From NCBI GenBank assembly GCA_004367505.1, contig SFCB01000068.1:1-33014 (forward strand): a DNA stretch of 33,014 nt. The letters are read 5' to 3'. The notes beneath the pieces are model-generated. The model searched no databases. It had not been told where the DNA came from and worked only from the letters and a program-made list of their open reading frames with translations. The DNA is from Chloroflexi bacterium OHK40 (GTDB taxonomy: Bacteria; Chloroflexota; Chloroflexia; Chloroflexales; Chloroflexaceae). Below, one piece after another: positions 23,774 through 30,714 of this stretch; position 1 is the first letter of the stretch; each line of letters starts with the position of its first letter. Position numbers and translations under genes: made by a program.

Positions 23774-24265
23774 ATGGACGACACGCGCGACACAGGGCCG
23801 ATGCATGCGCCACAGGCGCCGCAGGAACTACCCGCGCCCTTCGAGCCGGCAGCCCGCGCCACCGACGAACTGGCGCGCGATATCGCCGCCCATCACCGGG
23901 TAGGCCCGCGACGCGATCTCGGGGCGGGCATCCTGCGCCGCTATGACACAAGTGGAGCGCCGGGGCTCCATGCCACGCGCCTGGGCCAGCGCTTCGCGCC
24001 GCGCAAGCTGCGCGCGGGCCCGCTGGAGCTGACCGTCTCGCCGTACGCGCCGCCCCAGCGCCAGCTGAGCACCGTGCGCCAGGGCGCGCCGATGTGGCGC
24101 CCCGAGGCTGCCGCGCCCCCCGCCCCGTTCGCGGGCCCCGATGAACGCCCGGAGCGCGCCGAGCCGGTAACGGCGCCCCCGCGAGCCGCCCCGACCGACC
24201 CGTCCGAGCTGCCGGCAGACCTCCGGGCCCTGCTGGCGTTGCACCGGGCACGCGGGCATATCTGA
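23774..24265 (+). CDS. Hypothetical Pro/Ala/Arg-rich protein between the tube genes
   Basis: A 163-residue frame from ATG 23774 to a TGA at 24263-24265. Codon third positions are GC-rich and residues look protein-like (ARATDELARDIAAHHRVGPRRDLGAGILRRYD; LGQRFAPRKLRAGPLELTVSPYAPPQRQ; DPSELPADLRALLALHRARGHI). No family recognised. A ribosome binding site is not obvious (only GAAG). Coding-like sequence may extend upstream to about 23690 in other frames, so the true start, or an indel, is unresolved. Its place between the assembly chaperone and tube 2 argues for a particle component. Confidence 0.6.
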   Translation: MDDTRDTGPMHAPQAPQELPAPFEPAARATDELARDIAAHHRVGPRRDLGAGILRRYDTSGAPGLHATRLGQRFAPRKLRAGPLELTVSPYAPPQRQLSTVRQGAPMWRPEAAAPPAPFAGPDERPERAEPVTAPPRAAPTDPSELPADLRALLALHRARGHI

Positions 24266-24281
24266 GGGCGGTGCTCGCCAT

Positions 24282-24302
24282 GCGCGCTCCCGGAAAGCGC
24301 GC
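24282..24302 (+). other. Intercistronic hairpin before tube 2
   Basis: GCGCGCT (24282-24288) pairs perfectly with AGCGCGC (24296-24302) around a 7-base loop in the 120-base gap before the second tube gene. No T-run follows. The gap otherwise holds only the ribosome binding site AAGGAGG. Confidence 0.4.
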
Positions 24303-24385
24303 GACCGCGCACCAGAACCACTGGCGTGACCGGATGACCATTGCCGTGCGATCAACGGGGCCCCACAACCCCAAGGAGGCACCCC

Positions 24386-24835
24386 ATGCCCGAGAGCCGC
24401 GACCCCTACGGCGACCCCTACAGCGCCCACCGATTCTGGGTGGAGATCAAGGGCCTCAACGAAGCGATCTTCATCGAGTGCAGCGGACTGGCGGCAGAGG
24501 TCGAAGTGGAGGAGTGGAAAGAAGGTGGCCTGAATAGCCGGGTGCATCGCCTGCCGGGGCGCGTGAAGAGCTTCCCCAACCTGGTCCTGAAGCGTGGCGT
24601 CGCGACAGCCGAGTTGTGGGAGTGGTACTACAAGGTGGCCAGCGGGCGTCGGGGGGCGATCGAGCGCCAGAATATGACGGTGACGCTCAAAGGCGGCAAC
24701 GACTTGCCACTCGTGCGTTGGGAGATCTTCGACGCGCTGCCGGTGAAGTGGAGTGGCCCGACCTTCAAAAGCGGCAGCGGGGAGATCGCGGTAGAAGCGA
24801 TCGAGTTCATCCACAACGGCTTCGAGCGCCGCTAG
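24386..24835 (+). CDS. Inner tube protein 2 (Afp5/Pvc5-like, gp19 family)
   Basis: A 149-residue gp19/PF06841 tube protein: AHRFWVEIKGLNEAIFIECSGLAAEVEVEEWKEGG, HRLPGRVKSFPNLVLKRGVA, a WEWYYKV helix and the ending AVEAIEFIHNGFERR. It has the same plan as tube 1 with clear divergence. In Afp-type particles the second tube protein (Afp5) forms the first ring that joins the tube to the baseplate hub. ATG 24386 follows AAGGAGG by about 7 bases. A structured non-coding gap follows it. Confidence 0.93.
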   Translation: MPESRDPYGDPYSAHRFWVEIKGLNEAIFIECSGLAAEVEVEEWKEGGLNSRVHRLPGRVKSFPNLVLKRGVATAELWEWYYKVASGRRGAIERQNMTVTLKGGNDLPLVRWEIFDALPVKWSGPTFKSGSGEIAVEAIEFIHNGFERR

Positions 24836-24882
24836 TGCGGCTACCGACGCCGTTCGTCGGGGAGGGACGCAGCCCGCCGCAC
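24835..24882 (+). terminator. Branched hairpin with pyrimidine tail after tube 2
   Basis: GTGCGGC (24835-24841) pairs with GCCGCAC (24876-24882). Inside it CCGACG (24844-24849) pairs with CGTCGG (24855-24860). The outer stem is followed by TCCTTCTC. It starts at the tube 2 stop codon. It could be a partial terminator that lowers expression of the following baseplate genes relative to tube. Confidence 0.4.
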
Positions 24883-24959
24883 TCCTTCTCGCGCAGGGCG
24901 AGCGGTACCCCGGGCGCTTCGATGACGTTTGTGAACTACCCCGAAGGAGCAGGCAGGCC

Positions 24960-27212
24960 ATGAGCAGCGGCGCCGACAAGCAGCCTCAGGCGACCCACCC
25001 GATCTCGACGGTGGGAGCGGGCGCCTGGCGCCTGGCCTCCCGCGTCGCCGCCCCGGCCCGCTGGGCCGCAGACCTGCTGGGCCGCCGCGCCCCGGGCATC
25101 GGCGCCACCCTGGCCGCAACCGCCGCGCGCTTCGCCCGGCGCCGCCTGGCCCTTGGCCCGAGCACACGTCCGCTGCTGCGGCGCCTCGCCACCCCCGCAG
25201 AGAGCTACCAGGATGATACCCGCGCCGCCTGGCTCCGGCGGACGCACCGATCGACCACGCTCGCCGCCCGGCCCACCGCGTTCCCCGCAGAAGACACCTC
25301 CGCCGGGCCGACCGCGCCGCCCCACGGGAGCCACTCCGCCCCGGGTGCCACCGCCCGCCGCGCTCTCGTTACGCCCTTGCTCCACGCCCCGGCCGCCACG
25401 CTCCCCGAGGCAGACACCTCCGCCGGGCCGACCGCGCCGCCTCCCGGGGCGAACTCAAGCCGCCGCGCTCTCGTCACCCCCCTGACTCACACGGCCACCA
25501 CGCTCCCCGAGGCAGACACCTCCGCCGGGCCGACCGCGACGCCCCACGGGAGCCACTCCGCCCCGGGCGCCACCGGCCGCCGCACTCTCGTCACGCCCTT
25601 ACTCCGCGCTCCGGCCACTACACCCCCCGAGGCAGAGACCTCCGCCGGGCCGACCGCGACGCCCTACGGGACCCACTCTGCCCCGGGCTCCACTGGCCGC
25701 CGCGCCCTCGCCACGCCCCTGCTGCTCCGCGCCCCGGCGCCACCGACGACCACGGCCACCCCTGGTACGCCGGGGGGCCTGACCGGGCCGGATTCCCTGG
25801 CGGTGGAAGAAACTGGCCCGGCTCGTGCCCGCGCGAGGCCCCCGGCCACTCCTGGCTCTCCTGCTGGCCATGCACGTGCGGAGGGCGGGCGATCCCGCCC
25901 GGCGGTGCAGGCTGGACCAACCGAGTCCGGTCGCGCGTGGCCAGCAGCGGATCTCGCCGAGGCCCAGCGCGCGCCGGCGATGCCAGGGGGCGCTAGTGCG
26001 CCGCCGGAGCCGAGCGCTCCTGTTGCTGGAGGCGCGGAGCCGCCGCTCCTGCCCTTCCTGGAGCCAATCCTGCGCCGGGCAACTCCGCCGGCTGGCGCCA
26101 CGCCGCTCGTTCCTGCCACCCGCTCGACGTTCGCGCCGGCCCTCTTGCGCACCCGTGCTTCCTCCAGCAGCCCGACGACCAGCGCCGCCGCCACGCTGCC
26201 CTTCGGTGCCTCCCCGCGCGCAGCGGAGTTGCCTGGGGAAGCGCACCCGGAGGCTGCCCTGGCCGCAACCAACATCCCCGCCGAGGCTCAGGCCGATCGG
26301 CCAGCACTGCGGGCCACGGCCCGGCCTGGCGGGACCGGGACACGCGCCACCCCGGCGCCCCGTGGGTCCGCCGTGCTGCCATTGCTCGAGACACCCTGGA
26401 GCGCAGCGGGTGTGCCGGGTGGGGCACGCGCCTCTGGCGCACCCGGCACCACGCCCCCGCCCGCCACGAGCGCAGCCTGGAGCCTGCCGCTCCTGCGCAC
26501 GGTTGTGGCCGATCCGGTGGCGTGGCCAGCTAACGAGCCGGATGAACCTGGCGGCCCCGACCACCACCAGGCGCTGATGCGCGGCCCGGGCCAGCCAGCT
26601 TCGGCGGCAGCGCCTGGCCCGGCACGCCGGCGCGCCTCGGCGATCCTTCCTGTACTGGGCGGCGCTCCAACCCGCCCAGACATGGCGGAAACGGCGCGCC
26701 CGTTGGTCCTGGACGAGATACCCCGGCGAAGCATGGCAACTGCGGCTCCCGGGGGGACGGGCGCCACCACCCGCGTAGCGCCGCGCGACATCGCGACAGG
26801 CGCGCCGCTCCCCCTGCTCCAGCGCGCCCCCGCGCCAGCCACCGATGACCTGATCGACCCGGCAGCCATCCCGCCCCCCCGCCTGACTCCGGCCGCTACA
26901 GGCCCGACTGGCCTGGCGGGCTCTGCCCCGGCGCCGCTGATCGCGTCGGGCCGCGCCGGTGGCGCGCGATCCGCGCTCGGAACCACGGCGTCGCTCGACC
27001 TGCTGCGCCCGATCGCGCCAGCTCAGCGCGCCCTCGATGGAGCTGAGGCAGCGCCCGACGCGCCTACCCAGACAATCTCCGCATCGAGCGGCGGGAACGA
27101 GCAGACTACACAGCCCCCCGCCGTGCCCGACATCGACGCCCTGGCCCAGCAAGTCTACGAGCGGCTACGGGCCCGCCTGCGCATCGACCAGGAGCGCCTC
27201 GGCCGCTACTAG
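24960..27212 (+). CDS. Very long Pro/Ala/Thr-rich protein in the Afp6 position
   Basis: A 750-residue, almost wholly low-complexity protein rich in Ala, Pro, Thr, Gly and Arg. Residues of about 110-260 hold four tandem units built on ADTSAGPTA...GRRALVTPL. The rest has looser repeats of the type LPLL/LPFLEP...RATP. The last 30 residues change to an ordered helix, VPDIDALAQQVYERLRARLRIDQERLGRY. That helix type is found at the end of short proteins between the second tube and the LysM gene in eCIS loci (Afp6 position), which I infer is the conserved part. ATG 24960 follows GAAGGAG. The long N-terminal region could be a flexible outer fibre or spacer. Coding is supported by position, spacing and a single open frame of 2.2 kb, though GC-rich DNA opens long frames by chance. 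Confidence 0.75.
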   Translation: MSSGADKQPQATHPISTVGAGAWRLASRVAAPARWAADLLGRRAPGIGATLAATAARFARRRLALGPSTRPLLRRLATPAESYQDDTRAAWLRRTHRSTTLAARPTAFPAEDTSAGPTAPPHGSHSAPGATARRALVTPLLHAPAATLPEADTSAGPTAPPPGANSSRRALVTPLTHTATTLPEADTSAGPTATPHGSHSAPGATGRRTLVTPLLRAPATTPPEAETSAGPTATPYGTHSAPGSTGRRALATPLLLRAPAPPTTTATPGTPGGLTGPDSLAVEETGPARARARPPATPGSPAGHARAEGGRSRPAVQAGPTESGRAWPAADLAEAQRAPAMPGGASAPPEPSAPVAGGAEPPLLPFLEPILRRATPPAGATPLVPATRSTFAPALLRTRASSSSPTTSAAATLPFGASPRAAELPGEAHPEAALAATNIPAEAQADRPALRATARPGGTGTRATPAPRGSAVLPLLETPWSAAGVPGGARASGAPGTTPPPATSAAWSLPLLRTVVADPVAWPANEPDEPGGPDHHQALMRGPGQPASAAAPGPARRRASAILPVLGGAPTRPDMAETARPLVLDEIPRRSMATAAPGGTGATTRVAPRDIATGAPLPLLQRAPAPATDDLIDPAAIPPPRLTPAATGPTGLAGSAPAPLIASGRAGGARSALGTTASLDLLRPIAPAQRALDGAEAAPDAPTQTISASSGGNEQTTQPPAVPDIDALAQQVYERLRARLRIDQERLGRY
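25282..25740 (+). repeat. Four tandem coding repeats
   Basis: Four imperfect copies of a unit of about 120 bases lie inside the 750-residue gene. An identical 20-base core CCTCCGCCGGGCCGACCGCG starts at 25297, 25417, 25519 and 25639, giving spacings of 120, 102 and 120. All spacings are multiples of 3 and keep the frame, so copy number could vary without breaking the protein. Confidence 0.85.
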
Positions 27213-27242
27213 CGCGCCGGCCACCCTTCGGAGGAGCCACCC

Positions 27243-27938
27243 ATGAGCAACGGACTCGTCAAAGCCGAGATCGAAAACCTGGACTCGCCGAGCGACAAGG
27301 TCATCTGCATGTTCAACCCGCGCGAGTACACCTTCACCAAGCAGAACAGCTGGCGCGAGAACAACCAGAAGGGCGACAATGTCGGCCAGCTCGAGTTCGG
27401 CGGCGGCGCGCCCGCCCGGCTCACCCTCCAGCTGCTCTTCGACACCTACGAGGCCCATAGTGATGGCAGCCGCCGCCTCAATCAGGCCGGCGACGACGTG
27501 CGCCGCTACACGCGCCCGCTCTGGGATATGATGCGCGTGAGCGACCGCCGCCGGAACGCCACCAGCGGCCGCGGCGAGCCACCACGGGTGCGATTCACCT
27601 GGGGCTCACTCTGGTCCTTCGACGCGGTGATCGAGAGCATCACCCAGAAGTTTACGCTCTTCCTCGAAGACGGCACCCCCGTGCGCGCCACCCTCGACGT
27701 CAGCTTCAAGCAACTGGCCGACGAGGGCCAGTACCCGCGCCAGAATCCCACCTCCGGCGGTCACCCCGGCGACCGCCTGCGCACCGTGCGCGCCGGTGAG
27801 TCGCTGAGCCAGATCGCCTTTGAGGAATACGGCGACCCGACGATCTGGCGACACCTTGCCGCCGCCAACCAGATCGACGACCCGCTGCGTCTGCGCGCCG
27901 GCCAGGTACTCGTGATCGTGCCGCCGCCCATCGATTGA
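27243..27938 (+). CDS. LysM-containing baseplate adaptor (Afp7/Pvc7-like)
   Basis: A 231-residue protein. Residues 1-165 match the N-terminal family of eCIS LysM proteins (KAEIENLDSPSDKVICMFNPREYTFTKQNSW; LTLQLLFDTYEAH; a VRFTWGSLWSFDAVIESITQKFTLFL block; VRATLDVSFKQL). Residues 180-228 are a LysM motif (RTVRAGESLSQIAFEEYGDPTIWRHLAAANQI...LRAGQVLVIVPP). In Afp-type particles and in T4 gp53 such proteins bind tube and spike hub together. ATG 27243 follows a GGAGG in the 30-base gap. It is part of the tight baseplate group. Confidence 0.93.
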   Translation: MSNGLVKAEIENLDSPSDKVICMFNPREYTFTKQNSWRENNQKGDNVGQLEFGGGAPARLTLQLLFDTYEAHSDGSRRLNQAGDDVRRYTRPLWDMMRVSDRRRNATSGRGEPPRVRFTWGSLWSFDAVIESITQKFTLFLEDGTPVRATLDVSFKQLADEGQYPRQNPTSGGHPGDRLRTVRAGESLSQIAFEEYGDPTIWRHLAAANQIDDPLRLRAGQVLVIVPPPID

Positions 27939-28038
27939 TGCGCGGAGAGCTTCACCCCGCGCCACGCGCCGTACCACACCCGCTGACGCCAACCGGTCCA
28001 CCTCGCGTGTCAGCCTTTACCCGCTACGGGAGCCGGCC

Positions 28039-29865
28039 ATGACCACCGAAAAGCGCACGATGGCCCAGGTCTTCATCAAGGTCAACGGCAGTGATGTGGC
28101 CGACACCACAATGGACCACCTGCTCGACATGGTGGTCGAGGACGATCTCGACCAGCCGGCGATGTTCGTACTGCGCTTCTACGACCAGCGCTACGAGCTC
28201 ACCGACAGCGAGATCTTCAAGCTCGGCGCCGAAGTCAAACTGCTCGGCAGCGACGCGATGGGCCGCGCCATGCCGATCTTCAGCGGCGAGGTGACGGCCC
28301 TGGAGACCGAACAGGATCAGTCGCGCACGATCTTCACGGTGCGCGGCTACGACCTGAGCCATCGCCTGCACCGGGGGCGCAAGACGCGCACCTTCCTCAA
28401 ACAGACCGACAGCGACATCGCCGCGATGATCGCCACCGACAATGGCCTGAGCGCCGATGTGCAGACGAGCTCCGTGTGCCACGAGCATCTCTTCCAGAAT
28501 AACCAGAGCGACTACGCCTTCCTCCGCGAGCGGGCCGCCCGCCTGGGTTACCGCCTGACGGTGAGTGAGCGCAAGCTGATCTTCCGTCCCGCCGAGAGGC
28601 AGCCGCCCGAGGCCCCCGAGCAGAAGTGGGGCGAGAATCTACTGGCCGTGCGCTCCCGCCAGACAGCCGTGGCGCAACCGTCGGAAGTTCAGGTGCGGAG
28701 CTGGGACCCACGGCAGAAACAGGCGATCGTCGGCCGGGCCAGCCAGGCCACCGCGACATCCGTTGCAGGCGACGGAAAGAGCGCGGCGGCAGTCGCCCAG
28801 CAGGCCTTCGGTGGTGCCCGCACCCTGAGCGTGACCGACCAGCCCGTAGCCAGCCAGGGCGAGGCCAACCAGCTCGCCCAGGCGCTCCTCGACGAAGTCG
28901 CCGACGATTATCTCGCCCTGGAGGGCACGGCCATCGGCGAGCCCAGGCTGCGCGCCGGGGTGAAGGTCAAGCTCTCCGGCGCTGGCAAACGCCTGAGCGG
29001 CACCTATCTGGTCACCGCCACACGCCACGAGTACACGCCCGAGCAGGGCTACCGCACGACGTTTTATGTCAATGGACGCCGACCAAACAGCCTTCTCGGG
29101 GCGCTAGCAGAGCCCAGGGCCGACCCGACGATCAGCGGGGTGGTGGTCGGGATTGTGACGAACAACAACGATCCCGACAAGCTTGGCCGGGTGAAGCTCA
29201 AGTTCCCCTGGCTCGACGAGCAGCAGGAGAGCACCTGGGCACGGCTCGCCGCTCCTGGCGCCGGCAAAGAGCGGGGCCTCTACCTGATGCCCGAGGTCAA
29301 CGACGAAGTGCTGGTGGCCTTCGAACAGGGCGACTTCAACCGACCCTTCGTCGTGGGCGGCCTGTGGAACGGCAGGGATGCCGTCCCGGCCGAGGTCGTC
29401 GCGAGCGGCGAGGTGAAGACCCGCGTCCTCAAGACGCGGGTGGGCCATGTCATCGAGCTGACAGACGAAAGCGGCGGCAAAAAAGGTTCGATCATGCTGA
29501 AGACCAGCGGCGGTCACAGCCTGACGATCTCCGACAGCGACAAAGCCGTGACGATCGTCACCAGCGGCGGCCACAAGGTGGAGCTGAGCGACCAGGGCAG
29601 CAGCATGACGCTCGAGTCCAAAGGCGGCAACAAGGTGGCGATCGCCGACACCTCACGCACGGTGAGTGTCAGCTCCAAGGGCACGATCGAACTCTCCTGC
29701 CCGGGCGGCAAGCTGGTGATCGGCGATAGCGGCGTCGAACTCAGCTCGAACACCATACTCAAGGTACAGGCGAATGCCAACCTCTCCGTGCAGGCCAACG
29801 CCATGCTCGACGTCAAGTCGAGTGCCGTCCTGAACCTCCAGGGCTCGCTGGTGAAGATCAACTGA
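28039..29865 (+). CDS. VgrG-like spike/hub protein (Afp8/Pvc8-like)
   Basis: A 608-residue spike protein. Residues 1-350 are the gp27-like hub (VNGSDVADTTMDHLLDMVVEDDLDQPAMFVLRFYDQRY; FTVRGYDLSHRLHRGRKTRTF; SDYAFLRERAARLGYRL). Residues of about 365-455 are the gp5-type OB fold (VVVGIVTNNNDPDKLGRVKLKFPWLDEQQ; LYLMPEVNDEVLVAFEQGDFNRPFVVGGLWNG). Residues 470-608 form repeated SGGHxLTISD/VTIVTSGGHKVELSD strands typical of the trimeric beta-helix needle, ending in NLQGSLVKIN. It trimerises below the tube as the piercing tip. ATG 28039, with GGGAG upstream, was chosen; a nearby in-frame ATG (MAQVFIKV) is a possible alternative start 8 codons later. Confidence 0.95.
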   Translation: MTTEKRTMAQVFIKVNGSDVADTTMDHLLDMVVEDDLDQPAMFVLRFYDQRYELTDSEIFKLGAEVKLLGSDAMGRAMPIFSGEVTALETEQDQSRTIFTVRGYDLSHRLHRGRKTRTFLKQTDSDIAAMIATDNGLSADVQTSSVCHEHLFQNNQSDYAFLRERAARLGYRLTVSERKLIFRPAERQPPEAPEQKWGENLLAVRSRQTAVAQPSEVQVRSWDPRQKQAIVGRASQATATSVAGDGKSAAAVAQQAFGGARTLSVTDQPVASQGEANQLAQALLDEVADDYLALEGTAIGEPRLRAGVKVKLSGAGKRLSGTYLVTATRHEYTPEQGYRTTFYVNGRRPNSLLGALAEPRADPTISGVVVGIVTNNNDPDKLGRVKLKFPWLDEQQESTWARLAAPGAGKERGLYLMPEVNDEVLVAFEQGDFNRPFVVGGLWNGRDAVPAEVVASGEVKTRVLKTRVGHVIELTDESGGKKGSIMLKTSGGHSLTISDSDKAVTIVTSGGHKVELSDQGSSMTLESKGGNKVAIADTSRTVSVSSKGTIELSCPGGKLVIGDSGVELSSNTILKVQANANLSVQANAMLDVKSSAVLNLQGSLVKIN

Positions 29866-29910
29866 ACGAGCACCAGCCCCCCGGAGCGCACCCTGAAGAG
29901 GAGCCCAACG

Positions 29911-30201
29911 ATGCCCCCCGCAGCTCGCGTCAGCGACATGCACACCTGCCCCATGTCAGACGGCCCCAAGCCCCACGTCGGCGGGCCGATCCTGCCCCCC
30001 GGCGCGCCCACGGTGTTGATCGGCGGGCTGCCGGCGGCGCGCATGGGCGACATGGCCACCTGCGTCGGGCCGCCCGATCTGATCATTCGCGGGAGCACAA
30101 CCGTGCTGATCGGCGGCAAGCCAGCCGCGCGCATGGGTGACAACACCGCCCACGGCGGGGTGATCGTCGGCGGCTTCCCCACCGTGATCATCGGAGGCTG
30201 A
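29911..30201 (+). CDS. PAAR-domain spike tip protein
   Basis: A 96-residue PAAR-repeat protein. Twice it reads PAARMGD (near 42 and 74), with MHTC near 12, ATC near 46 and H-G at the end: the conserved His/Cys zinc ligands of the PAAR cone. It sharpens the VgrG-like spike. ATG 29911 follows AAGAGGAG by about 7 bases. It directly follows the spike gene and its stop is one base from the gp25 start, implying coupling. Confidence 0.95.
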   Translation: MPPAARVSDMHTCPMSDGPKPHVGGPILPPGAPTVLIGGLPAARMGDMATCVGPPDLIIRGSTTVLIGGKPAARMGDNTAHGGVIVGGFPTVIIGG

Positions 30202-30202
30202 G

Positions 30203-30607
30203 ATGACCACCCGCCCCCAGGACATCATCGGCAAGGGCTGGCGCTTCCCCCTGGGCGTCGATGGTCGCGGTGGCGTGGCCCTCGCCGAGGGCGAGCAGGA
30301 TATCGAGCAGGCCATCGCGATTATCCTCAACACCCCGAAGGGCCTGCGCCTGATGCGCCCCGAGTTCGGCTGCCGCATCCACGACCTGCTCTTCGCACCA
30401 TTGAACGCCGGGACCCTCGCCGCCGCCAGCCGCTACGTGCAAGAAGCTCTGGCATGGTGGGAGCCCCGCATCACCGTCCTCGACGTGAGCGCCACCCGCG
30501 CCCCTGAAGAGGACGACTGCATGCTGATCACGATCAGCTACCGCATTCGCGCCACCCACGACGAACGGTCGCTGGTCTACCCGTTCTACACCATACCTGA
30601 GGAGTGA
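30203..30607 (+). CDS. gp25-like baseplate wedge protein (Afp9/Pvc9-like)
   Basis: A 134-residue gp25/GPW family protein. It shows the family core GKGWRFPLGVDGRGGVALAEGEQDIEQAIAIIL, then TPKGLRLMRPEFGC and WEPRITVLDVSA with the E-P-R motif. gp25 is the baseplate wedge part that starts sheath assembly. ATG 30203 follows GGAGG inside the PAAR end, 1 base after its stop. The order PAAR then gp25 is usual for Afp10/Afp9-like genes in many loci but reversed in number from Afp. Confidence 0.95.
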   Translation: MTTRPQDIIGKGWRFPLGVDGRGGVALAEGEQDIEQAIAIILNTPKGLRLMRPEFGCRIHDLLFAPLNAGTLAAASRYVQEALAWWEPRITVLDVSATRAPEEDDCMLITISYRIRATHDERSLVYPFYTIPEE

Positions 30608-30714
30608 GGCGGCCGGCGAGTACCGGCGACCCACCCGCGCACCGCCTGGCCTGGACGATGCGGCGGGGCAGCGCCTCACGACCGCCAGCTACCCATCTTC
30701 AAAAGGGGCCTCCG

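Noticed and set aside
25282-25740. Tandem repeat considered as a non-coding array
   Set aside because: All unit lengths are multiples of three and the frame stays open through them, so it is a coding repeat.
25599-27152. A 517-codon minus-strand frame opposite the Pro/Ala-rich gene
   Set aside because: Both strands are open because of extreme GC content and repeats. The plus frame has the correct spacing, a ribosome binding site, the conserved C-terminal helix and operon position, so the minus frame (Arg/Gly-rich) is a shadow.
30608-30714. Upstream extension of the gp47 gene to ATG 30604
   Set aside because: The extra 37 residues are basic low-complexity with no conserved content, while ATG 30715 has AAAAGGGG and begins the conserved N-terminus.
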